Assembly (NCBI RefSeq): GCF_016907975.1
Contig: NZ_JAFBCY010000003.1
Location: 496,001-560,000, forward strand
Source of the DNA: Methylopila capsulata
GTDB lineage: Bacteria > Pseudomonadota > Alphaproteobacteria > Rhizobiales > Methylopilaceae
Length of the DNA stretch: 64,000 bases
Direction of reading: 5' to 3'
Shown here in pieces: positions 34,358-41,448 of the stretch. Numbering within the stretch: the first letter of the stretch is position 1; every line of letters starts with the position of its first letter. The notes under the pieces were generated by a model. It was not told the DNA's origin. It worked only from the letters and a program-made list of their open reading frames with translations, and did not search any database. Made by a program: the position numbers and the translations under genes.

Positions 34358-35152
34358 ATGGCTCTTGCCGACACGATCGCACCTCACCTGCCCTTTCTCC
34401 GCCGTTACGCCCGCGCCCTGACCGGGCGGCAGGACAGCGGCGACGCCTACGTCGCGGCCGTGCTCAAGGCGCTGATCGCCGACCCGCGGATCTTTCCTTC
34501 CGACACCGACCCGCGCGTTGGGCTTTACGCCATATTCTCGCGGATATGGTCGTCGGTGGCGCTGAACGTCGAGACCGGGCTAGAGGCCGCGCAGGCGGAG
34601 CGCACCATCGAGGCGCTCACGCCTCGGTCTCGTCAGGTGTTCCTTCTCGTGTCCGTCGAAGGGTTTTCCCCGGCCGAAGCCGGCCAGATCCTCGGCCTCT
34701 CCCACAGCGAGATCAACACCGCGATCGACGAGGCCGGGCGTGAAATCGCCGAGCAGGTCGCAACGGACGTGCTCATCATCGAGGACGAGCCGATCATCTC
34801 CATGGATCTCGCCAAGCTGGTCGAAGATCTCGGTCACCGGGTGGTGGGCACGGCGCGCACGCACACCGAAGCCGTCGCCATGGCCGCGAAGACGAATCCC
34901 GGGCTGGTCCTCGCCGACATTCAGCTCGCGGACGGCAGCTCCGGCCTCGAGGCCGTTCAGGAGATGCTGCCGAAGCTCGAGGTGCCGGTGATCTTCATCA
35001 CCGCCTACCCCGAGCGCCTGCTGAGCGGCACGCGGCCCGAGCCCGTGTTCCTCGTCACGAAGCCCTTCCAGGCCTCGACGGTGAAGGCGATCGTCAGCCA
35101 GGCGCTGTTCTTCGGCGCCCGTGCGCGAAACCCGGGTCGCGCCCCCGCCTGA
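34358..35152 (+). CDS. phyR: General stress response regulator PhyR
   Basis: 264-aa anti-anti-sigma factor with the diagnostic layout: an N-terminal sigma-factor-like domain (1-130; sigma-2-like LPFLRRYARALTG, sigma-4-like LTPRSRQVFLL and FSPAEAGQILGLSHSEINT) fused to a C-terminal receiver (about 135-255) with Asp187 (VLADIQL), Thr215 (FITAYPERLL) and Lys235 (VTKPF), the FATGUY-type receiver features of this family. When phosphorylated it exposes the sigma-like domain, which captures NepR and frees EcfG. nepR and ecfG lie 1.2 kb downstream. Confidence 0.95.
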   Translation: MALADTIAPHLPFLRRYARALTGRQDSGDAYVAAVLKALIADPRIFPSDTDPRVGLYAIFSRIWSSVALNVETGLEAAQAERTIEALTPRSRQVFLLVSVEGFSPAEAGQILGLSHSEINTAIDEAGREIAEQVATDVLIIEDEPIISMDLAKLVEDLGHRVVGTARTHTEAVAMAAKTNPGLVLADIQLADGSSGLEAVQEMLPKLEVPVIFITAYPERLLSGTRPEPVFLVTKPFQASTVKAIVSQALFFGARARNPGRAPA

Positions 35153-35171
35153 GGGCCGCTCTCGCGGTTTT

Positions 35172-35224
35172 GTCCAGAACGAACACGGGCCGGATCGGTG
35201 ATCCGGCCCGTGTTCGTTCTGGAC
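35172..35224. repeat. Perfect 25-bp inverted repeat downstream of phyR
   Basis: 25-bp arms (35172-35196 and 35200-35224) pair perfectly around a 3-nt GGT loop; the inner arm is GGGCCGGATC/GATCCGGCCC. It begins 20 bp after the phyR stop and ends about 25 bp before the dps promoter-like element. It may act as a bidirectional terminator, but the stem is far longer than usual and no U-tract follows. Confidence 0.8.
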
Positions 35225-35249
35225 GGTCGCATACCGCCGCACGCTCCCT

Positions 35250-35274
35250 GAAACTTTCCTGTCATCTCCGCGTT
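35250..35274 (+). promoter_or_regulatory. EcfG-like promoter of dps
   Basis: GAAAC (35250-35254), a 16-bp spacer, then CGTT (35271-35274). The EcfG consensus in alphaproteobacteria is GGAAC - N16/17 - CGTT, so this has one mismatch. It sits 68 bp before the dps start in the general stress response locus. Confidence 0.6.
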
Positions 35275-35341
35275 ATCGCTCCGACGACGTCAGAGAGCCC
35301 GATCGAAATGGGCCGGCGCGGCGACAGGCCGGGAGACGAAG

Positions 35342-35851
35342 ATGGCGAAAGCGACGGCGCTCAAGGTAGCCGCTTCAAGCGAAGAAAAGATCCGGACGGG
35401 CTTGGGCGACTCCGATCGAAAGATCATCGCGGAGACGCTGACCGACCTGACGGTGCAGACCTATCGTCTGTTGCTTCGCTCTCAGGTGGTCCACTGGAAT
35501 GTCACCGGGCCGCTTTTCCAGCCGATCCATACGATCACCCAGCAGCACTACCGCGACCTGTTCGCGGCGATCGACCAGATGGCCGAGCGCATCCGCGCGC
35601 TTGGGCATGTCATGCCGACCGGGAAGGCGACATCGGGCCTCGACAAGGCGCTGTCGCTCGGTTCGCGGACGACCGCGCAGGCGATGATCGAGGAACTCGC
35701 GGACGACCACGAGAGCCTTGCGCGCGTCATACGCGAAGGCGCCGCCGAAGCGGAGGATAGGCAGGATTTCGTCACCCACGACCTGCTCAGCGCTCGGCTA
35801 GCGTTCCACGAGAAAGCCGTCTGGATGCTGCGAGCGATCGCAGAAAACTGA
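35342..35851 (+). CDS. dps: Dps-family DNA-protecting ferritin-like protein
   Basis: 169-aa four-helix-bundle protein forming dodecamers that store iron and shield DNA from oxidative damage. Ferroxidase-site residues are visible in VVHWNVTGPLFQPIH (His, as in NWNVxG) and HYRDLFAAIDQMAERIRALG (Asp/Glu), the Dps signature. Length is normal. Placed between phyR and nepR with an EcfG-like promoter upstream, it is a probable direct target of the stress sigma factor. Confidence 0.92.
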   Translation: MAKATALKVAASSEEKIRTGLGDSDRKIIAETLTDLTVQTYRLLLRSQVVHWNVTGPLFQPIHTITQQHYRDLFAAIDQMAERIRALGHVMPTGKATSGLDKALSLGSRTTAQAMIEELADDHESLARVIREGAAEAEDRQDFVTHDLLSARLAFHEKAVWMLRAIAEN

Positions 35852-35892
35852 GAACGCCGCCCGCTCCTCCGAACCCACTAGAGGACACGATC

Positions 35893-36240
35893 ATGGCTTA
35901 CCTGACCCACAGTCCATATCGTGCGTATCCCGTCTTCGGCCGTCGCGATCATGCTGCGGAGAACCACCGCCGGATCGGGCGGTGCTTGATCGCCGCGCTT
36001 GGCGTGTCGGTCGCAGTTTTCGCCCTTTCGTCGGGCGGTGTGCCCGCTGATCAGATTTCCACGGTTTCGAAGGCGGACCGTCTGGTCGCGGCCGGCGTCG
36101 GGCCTACATCCGAGGTCGCGGCGTCCGGAGTGAACGTGACCGTCGCGGTTCGACACGACGACAGGGTGGCGCGCGTGACCACCGTGAGCAAAGGCGAGGT
36201 TGCGGGTCTGAACGAAGGATCGCCGTTTGCATCGCGCTGA
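35893..36240 (+). CDS. Hypothetical single-pass membrane protein in the stress locus
   Basis: 115-aa protein of unknown function, 41 bp after dps and probably co-transcribed. A Tyr/His-rich basic N-terminus (about 1-28) precedes one hydrophobic helix (about 31-49, CLIAALGVSVAVFALSSG), then a Val/Ala-rich exported or periplasmic tail of about 65 residues. AGAGGAC precedes the ATG. No family recognised. Confidence 0.55.
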   Translation: MAYLTHSPYRAYPVFGRRDHAAENHRRIGRCLIAALGVSVAVFALSSGGVPADQISTVSKADRLVAAGVGPTSEVAASGVNVTVAVRHDDRVARVTTVSKGEVAGLNEGSPFASR

Positions 36241-36399
36241 CGAGCAGGCGTAGGCGAACGAACGGTTTGGGTTCATCGATTTTTAGCGTTAGCGGAACGT
36301 CAAGCGTTGGACGTCATGCTTGGCCGTTGCGTTCGGGGGCGTGCGCTGCGATGGCGCAGAACGTGAAAGCGGGCTTCACGTTCGCATGAAGGTGATTTG

Positions 36400-36600
36400 A
36401 TGACTCAACGAAAGGCGGACGACACGAAGCTTGATACGGATGTGCAGTCGCACATCGGACGTCAGCTCCGAGCCGGATATGTCGACATTCTGAACCAGCC
36501 TGTGCCGGATCGTTTTCTTGAACTGCTAGCCGAACTTGACGCCAAGCAGGTTGATCCGCCCGCCGACGATACGGACGCGCGTCAGAACGGTGCGCGATGA
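36400..36600 (+). CDS. nepR: Anti-sigma factor NepR
   Basis: 66-aa protein carrying the NepR core: HIGRQLRAGYVDILNQPVP and DRFLELLAELDAKQ. It binds and holds the EcfG sigma factor until phosphorylated PhyR competes. ATG 36400 is preferred over the adjacent TTG because AGG lies at suitable spacing. The stop overlaps the ecfG start as ATGA, the usual coupled arrangement. No perfect EcfG promoter was found upstream. Confidence 0.92.
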   Translation: MTQRKADDTKLDTDVQSHIGRQLRAGYVDILNQPVPDRFLELLAELDAKQVDPPADDTDARQNGAR

Positions 36601-37160
36601 GCGAGGCGCAGCCGCGGCCCCCGCGCGACGAACTGCTGATTCACATACCTAGCCTGCGCGCCTTCGCCGTGTCGCTTTCCGGCCAGATCGACCGAGCGGA
36701 CGACCTGGTTCAGGAAACCCTGGTCAAGGCTTGGCGGAACCTCGGAAGCTACACCGAGGGCACGAACATGCGCGCCTGGCTCTTCACCATCCTTCGCAAC
36801 GTCTACATCTCGGATATCCGGCGGCGGAAACGTGAGGTGCAGGACACCGACGGCGTGTTCGCCGAAAGCGTCGCCGTCGCTCCGGCCCAGAACGGCCACA
36901 TGGATCTCGTGGACTTCCGGAAGGCGCTCGATGGTCTCCCGGAGGAGCAACGCGAGGCGCTGGTGCTGATCGGCGCCGCCGAATTCTCCTACGAGGAGGC
37001 CGCCGAGATCGCGGGCTGCGCCGTGGGAACCGTCAAAAGCCGCGTCAACCGCGCTCGCAACGCGCTGGCTCGGAAGCTCAATCTCGATGTCAGCGAGATC
37101 GGGCTCGAGCCCGCCCTTCGCGCGGCTCTCGGGCCGCAGGATCGGTCTGGCGTCGCTTGA
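36597..37160 (+). CDS. ecfG: ECF sigma factor EcfG (general stress sigma)
   Basis: 187-aa extracytoplasmic-function sigma factor. Region 2 (about 15-80) has DRADDLVQETLVKAWRN and MRAWLFTILRNVYISDIRR; region 4 (about 115-170) has LPEEQREALVLIG and SYEEAAEIAGCAVGTVKSR. The EcfG group is defined by association with NepR and PhyR, which is present here. Controls the alphaproteobacterial general stress regulon. Confidence 0.94.
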   Translation: MSEAQPRPPRDELLIHIPSLRAFAVSLSGQIDRADDLVQETLVKAWRNLGSYTEGTNMRAWLFTILRNVYISDIRRRKREVQDTDGVFAESVAVAPAQNGHMDLVDFRKALDGLPEEQREALVLIGAAEFSYEEAAEIAGCAVGTVKSRVNRARNALARKLNLDVSEIGLEPALRAALGPQDRSGVA

Positions 37161-37202
37161 CCTCGCTCTGTTAAGGCCGTTCGACGCTCGTTCGCCGGTC
37201 CG

Positions 37203-38567
37203 GTGCCCCCCGTGTTGAAGACGCTGCGCAGCCGTATCGCGCTCCTACTGATCGCGGCCAATCTCCCGGTGATCGTTCTCGCCGTATGGATCGGCGTGCG
37301 CGATTTCCGGGCGGCCGATCTGGTCGATCGCGACCGGCTGGTTCAGGCCGCGAACCTCGTGGGCGCGCGCGCCAAGGGGCTCGCCGCTGAGAGCCGGCTC
37401 GACGACGACGCCCGGCGGATCGTGTTCCAAGACGGCGACTCCCGAGCGATGATCGCCGCCGCGATCCTCGATAAAAGCGGTCAGGTGCTCGCGGAGGACT
37501 CGCCCTCGTCGTTTGGGGGGGCGTGGCTGCCGCCGGACGGAGCGCCTCGCGATCCGCTCGCCAGCGACTCGCGGATCCGAAAGGCGCGTGGCGCAGACGG
37601 ACGGCCCTATCGCTACGCGCTCGCTCCGGTGCCGGGAAGCGACGCTGTGGCGATCGCCGCCGCGCCGTTCGACTTTATGGGGCGACGCCAGACGCAGTGG
37701 CTCCTGCTGGCGCTGGGCATGCCGGCGCTGATGAGCCTGCTCTGCATCGGCCTCGTTCTGTTCGGCATCGAGCGCTTCGTCCTCAAATGGCTTCGCGCGC
37801 TGCGCGTGACCGCTGAAGCAAGCCAGGGCGACCGGATGGACGTGCGCGCCGTGGACTTCGAGAAGGCGCCGCTGGAGATCGCGCGCCTTGGGGACGCGCT
37901 CGACGCCATGTCGGGGCGGATCGAGGAGCGGTCGCAGGCGCTGACGACGGCGCTCGACGAGCGCGACCGGCTTCTGCGCGAGCTTCATCACAGGGTGAAG
38001 AACAATTTCCAGATGATCGCCAGCCTGCTCGCCCTGCAGCGGCAGGAAGCGCCGCAGTCGCTGTCGGCGGTGCTGCGCGCGCCGGAAGACCGGGTGCGCG
38101 CGATGGCCGCCGCCTACAAGGCGTCCTACGCCAGCGGCGAGATCGGCCACGTCGAGGTGGGCGAACTGATCCGCGATGTGGCGCTGCAGGCGCGCGACGC
38201 CGTGGGCGAACGCCGCTTCGAGGTGACGATCCTGACGCCCGGCCCGGTCGGCGAAGTCGATCTGGATCGCGCGGTGCCTCTGTCGCTGCTGGTGATGGAG
38301 CTGCTGAGCGCCGCGGCCGCGGCCGGCGGCGACGCGACGCTCTCGATCGTCCAGCGCCCCGGCCGGCGCCTGGCTCTGATCATCGAATCGCAGAACCAGA
38401 ACTGGCTGCCCACGACCGGCCTGCCGCTGCGGCTGATCCGCGCCTACACCGAGCAGATCGGCAGCGCGGTGGGCGAATGGGACCAAGGCCGCGTGGAGTT
38501 CGAAGTCGCGCTGGCCTCCGAGGAGCCAAAGATCGGAATGGCGCGTTCCGAGACCGCGAAGCGCTGA
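37203..38567 (+). CDS. HisKA_2 sensor kinase-like protein with degenerate ATPase domain
   Basis: 454-aa inner-membrane protein. Transmembrane helices at about 12-33 and 166-189 flank a ~130-residue extracytoplasmic sensor region; a HAMP-like linker follows. The HisKA_2 helix reads ELHHRVKNNFQMIASLLALQ with phospho-acceptor His263. In the C-terminal domain the N-box Asn pair is missing (VMELLSAAAAAGG) and no DxGxG G1 box is visible (IIESQNQNW). It may therefore not bind ATP normally and could act as a phosphatase or phosphotransfer partner of PhyR. It lies 42 bp after ecfG, the place where PhyK/PhyP-type genes are found. No strong ribosome-binding site precedes the GTG. Confidence 0.8.
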   Translation: MPPVLKTLRSRIALLLIAANLPVIVLAVWIGVRDFRAADLVDRDRLVQAANLVGARAKGLAAESRLDDDARRIVFQDGDSRAMIAAAILDKSGQVLAEDSPSSFGGAWLPPDGAPRDPLASDSRIRKARGADGRPYRYALAPVPGSDAVAIAAAPFDFMGRRQTQWLLLALGMPALMSLLCIGLVLFGIERFVLKWLRALRVTAEASQGDRMDVRAVDFEKAPLEIARLGDALDAMSGRIEERSQALTTALDERDRLLRELHHRVKNNFQMIASLLALQRQEAPQSLSAVLRAPEDRVRAMAAAYKASYASGEIGHVEVGELIRDVALQARDAVGERRFEVTILTPGPVGEVDLDRAVPLSLLVMELLSAAAAAGGDATLSIVQRPGRRLALIIESQNQNWLPTTGLPLRLIRAYTEQIGSAVGEWDQGRVEFEVALASEEPKIGMARSETAKR

Positions 38568-38608
38568 CGCCCTTGCGGGCGCGTGCCGCGTGGGCCTAAT
38601 TGCCGCCC

Positions 38609-40420
38609 ATGGCTCCTCCCCTTCTTCTGCTCAAAGATGTCCGCCTCACCTTTGGCGGCCGCCCGCTGCTCGACGGCGCCGAAATCTCGGTCTCGGCCGG
38701 CGAGCGCCTTGGCCTCGTCGGCCGCAACGGCTCGGGCAAGTCCACCCTGCTCAAGATCGCGGCCGGGCTGGTCGAGGCCGACGGCGGCTCGCGCTTCGTG
38801 CAGCCCGGCGCGACGATCCGCTACCTCCCGCAGGAGCCCGACCTCTCGGGCTTCGCCACCACGCGCGCCTATGTCGAGGGCGGGCTGGCCCCCGGCGACG
38901 ACGAGCACCGCGCGTCCTACCTGCTGATGGCGCTCGGCCTCACCGGCGAGGAGGCGCCCGCCACGCTGTCGGGCGGCGAAGCGCGCCGCGCCGCGCTCGC
39001 CCGCACGCTCGCGCCCGAACCCGACATCCTGCTGCTGGACGAGCCCACCAACCATCTTGATCTTCCTGCGATCGAATGGCTGGAGGCGGAGCTCCGGAAC
39101 TCCCGTTCGGCGCTCGTGCTCATCAGCCATGATCGCCGCTTTCTCGAGACGCTCACCCGCGCGACGCTCTGGCTCGACCGCGGCCGCACCCGCAAGCTCG
39201 ACAAGGGGTTCGGCGTGTTCGAAGCCTGGCGCGACGAGCAGCTCGCCCAGGAGGAACTGGACCGCCACAAGCTCGACCGCCAGATTGAGCGCGAGAAGGA
39301 CTGGCTGCGCTACGGCGTGACTGCCCGGCGCAAGCGCAACATGGGACGGCTGCGGGCGCTCGACGACCTGCGCGAGAAGCGCCGGACCCAGCGCAAGGCG
39401 CAAGGGTCGGTGCAGCTGACGGTGACCGAAGGCTCGACCTCCGGCGCGCTGGTCGTCGAGGCGAAGAACGTTTCCAAGGCCTACGACGACCGCCCGATCG
39501 TCGCGGACTTCTCCACCCGCATCGCGCGCGGCGACCGCATCGGCCTGGTGGGCGCGAACGGCGCGGGCAAGACCACGCTGCTGAACCTCATCACCGGCGC
39601 GCTCGCGCCGGACGAAGGGGTGATCCGGATCGGCGCCAACGTCGAGATCGCGACCCTCGACCAGAAGCGCGCGAGCCTCGACCCCTCGACCACCCTGCGC
39701 GAGGCGTTGACCCATGGCCGCGGCGACACGGTGGAGGTCGGCGGCCAGACCAAGCACGTCGTATCCTACATGAAGGACTTCCTGTTCGGCCCGGAGCAGG
39801 CCGGCTCGCCGCTCTCGGCGCTCTCCGGCGGCGAACGCGGCCGCCTGCTGCTGGCCCGCGCGCTGGCCCAGCCCTCGAACCTGCTGGTGCTCGACGAGCC
39901 CACCAACGACCTCGACCTTGAGACGCTGGACCTGCTGCAGGAGATGATCGGCGAGTATCCCGGCACCGTGATCCTCGTCAGCCATGACCGCGACTTCCTC
40001 GACCGCACGGTCGACGCCGTCATCGCCTCCGAGGGCGACGGCCGCTGGCAGGAGTATGCCGGCGGCTACGCCGACATGGTCAACCAGCGCGGCCGCGGCG
40101 TCGACGCGCGCGGACCGGCGGCGCAGCAGGGGTTGGGCCGCACGAAGGGCGCGGCCTCCCCTTCCGCCCAGCCCGCCGCGCGGAAGAAGCTGTCGTTCAA
40201 GGACCAGCACGCGCTCGAAACCTTGCCCAAGCGCATCCAGACGCTCGAGGCCGAGATCGCGAAGCTCGCCGCCAAGCTCGCCGACCCTCAGCTCTACGCC
40301 AAAGACCCGAAGGCCTTCGCTAAAACGAGCGACGACCTCGCGAAAGCGGAGGCCGAAAAGGCCGCGTCGGAGGAGCGCTGGCTCGAGCTCGAGATGATGC
40401 GCGAGGAGCTGGCGGGGTGA
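38609..40420 (+). CDS. uup: ABC-F family ATPase (Uup-like)
   Basis: 603-aa soluble ABC-F protein with two nucleotide-binding domains. Walker A: GRNGSGKST and GANGAGKTT; signatures LSGGEARRA and LSGGERGRL; Walker B LLLDEPTNHLD and LVLDEPTNDLD. A Lys/Arg-rich interdomain linker lies at about 195-270, and a C-terminal coiled-coil domain (about 530-603, KRIQTLEAEIAKLAAKL) is typical of Uup. Acts on ribosomes or nucleic-acid structures in the cytosol. ATG 38609 is chosen over the nearby TTG. Confidence 0.88.
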   Translation: MAPPLLLLKDVRLTFGGRPLLDGAEISVSAGERLGLVGRNGSGKSTLLKIAAGLVEADGGSRFVQPGATIRYLPQEPDLSGFATTRAYVEGGLAPGDDEHRASYLLMALGLTGEEAPATLSGGEARRAALARTLAPEPDILLLDEPTNHLDLPAIEWLEAELRNSRSALVLISHDRRFLETLTRATLWLDRGRTRKLDKGFGVFEAWRDEQLAQEELDRHKLDRQIEREKDWLRYGVTARRKRNMGRLRALDDLREKRRTQRKAQGSVQLTVTEGSTSGALVVEAKNVSKAYDDRPIVADFSTRIARGDRIGLVGANGAGKTTLLNLITGALAPDEGVIRIGANVEIATLDQKRASLDPSTTLREALTHGRGDTVEVGGQTKHVVSYMKDFLFGPEQAGSPLSALSGGERGRLLLARALAQPSNLLVLDEPTNDLDLETLDLLQEMIGEYPGTVILVSHDRDFLDRTVDAVIASEGDGRWQEYAGGYADMVNQRGRGVDARGPAAQQGLGRTKGAASPSAQPAARKKLSFKDQHALETLPKRIQTLEAEIAKLAAKLADPQLYAKDPKAFAKTSDDLAKAEAEKAASEERWLELEMMREELAG

Positions 40421-40436
40421 GCCGCGAGGCCGCGCC

Positions 40437-41255
40437 ATGACTTCGATCCCCATAACCGACCCCGACGACGCCCGCGTCGCCCCCTACCGGGCGGTGCGCG
40501 AGCGCGATGTGGTGGGGCGCGGCGAGCGCTTCGTCGCCGAGGGCGAGGTGGTGTTGCGCCTGTTGATTGAGGGCGGACGCGGCGCGCCTTCCGCCCACGC
40601 GCCCGAAAGCCTGTTGATCGCCGAGAACCGGCTCGATGCGCTCGGCGACCTGCTCACGAAGCTGCCGCCCGAGATCCCGGTCTACGCGGCGGGACAGGTC
40701 GTGATGGACGCCGTGGTCGGCTTCCACATTCACCGCGGCGTCCTCGCCATCGCCCGCCGTGCGCAGCCCGAAACTGCAGCGGAGCTGCTCGCGCGCCTGC
40801 CGGCGAAGGCCCTGGTCGTCGCGCTGGTCGGCGTCGCGAATCACGACAACGTCGGCGGGATCTTCCGCAACGCCGCGGCTTTCGGCGCGGACGCGGTGCT
40901 GCTCGACGAGACCAGCTGCGACCCGCTCTACCGCAAGGCGATCCGGGTGTCGGTCGGCGCGAGCCTCGTCCTGCCGTTCGCCCGCGGCGGTTCGGGACAC
41001 GCGTTGCTGGACGCGCTGGCGGCGGGAGGATTTCGGACGCTGGCGCTGAGCCCTGCGGGGACGCACGACATCGCCGCGGTTCCGCCCGCGCCCCGCACCG
41101 CGCTGCTGCTGGGCGCGGAAGGCCCCGGGCTCCCCGCGGATCTGATGGCGCGGACGACCACCGCGCGCGTGCCGATGGCCACGGGCTTCGACAGCCTGAA
41201 CGTGGCGACGACGAGCGGAATCGCGCTCTACGAGCTGACGTGCGCCACGCCGTAG
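40437..41255 (+). CDS. SpoU/TrmH-family RNA 2'-O-methyltransferase
   Basis: 272-aa SPOUT methyltransferase. The knotted C-terminal domain shows motif 1 (NHDNVGGIFRNAAAFG), motif 2 (ALLLGAEGPGLP) and motif 3 (LNVATTSGIALYELT), which bind S-adenosylmethionine and RNA. The N-terminal ~100 residues form the substrate-binding region (RVAPYRAVRERD). Target nucleotide, in tRNA or rRNA, is not determined. It follows the ABC-F gene by 16 bp and may share its transcript. Confidence 0.88.
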   Translation: MTSIPITDPDDARVAPYRAVRERDVVGRGERFVAEGEVVLRLLIEGGRGAPSAHAPESLLIAENRLDALGDLLTKLPPEIPVYAAGQVVMDAVVGFHIHRGVLAIARRAQPETAAELLARLPAKALVVALVGVANHDNVGGIFRNAAAFGADAVLLDETSCDPLYRKAIRVSVGASLVLPFARGGSGHALLDALAAGGFRTLALSPAGTHDIAAVPPAPRTALLLGAEGPGLPADLMARTTTARVPMATGFDSLNVATTSGIALYELTCATP

Positions 41256-41291
41256 AAGGCGGAAGAGACTTCGGACGTAAAGCGCCCCGTC

Positions 41292-41371
41292 GTCCTCCGG
41301 CTTGACCGGAGGACCCATCGCAGGCGTGGAGCTCTGCCTCGGACATGGATGGTCCGGTCAAGCCGGACCAT
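41292..41371. repeat. Two REP-like hairpins
   Basis: GTCCTCCGG/CCGGAGGAC (41292-41314) and ATGGTCCGG/CCGGACCAT (41349-41371) lie between the convergent methyltransferase and recQ genes. The first resembles the hairpin at 59924-59954. They probably serve as a shared terminator and belong to a dispersed palindrome family. Confidence 0.6.
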
Positions 41372-41448
41372 GACGGCGCGTTTTACGACGCGCGTTCGAT
41401 CACGGCGCGTTAGATGAGCCAGGGCGACGGACCCCTACCGCCGTCGCC

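Noticed and set aside
36294-36328. GGAAC ... CGTT upstream of nepR as an EcfG promoter
   Set aside because: The spacing between GGAAC and the available CGTT motifs is 6 or 26 bp, not the 16-17 bp needed.
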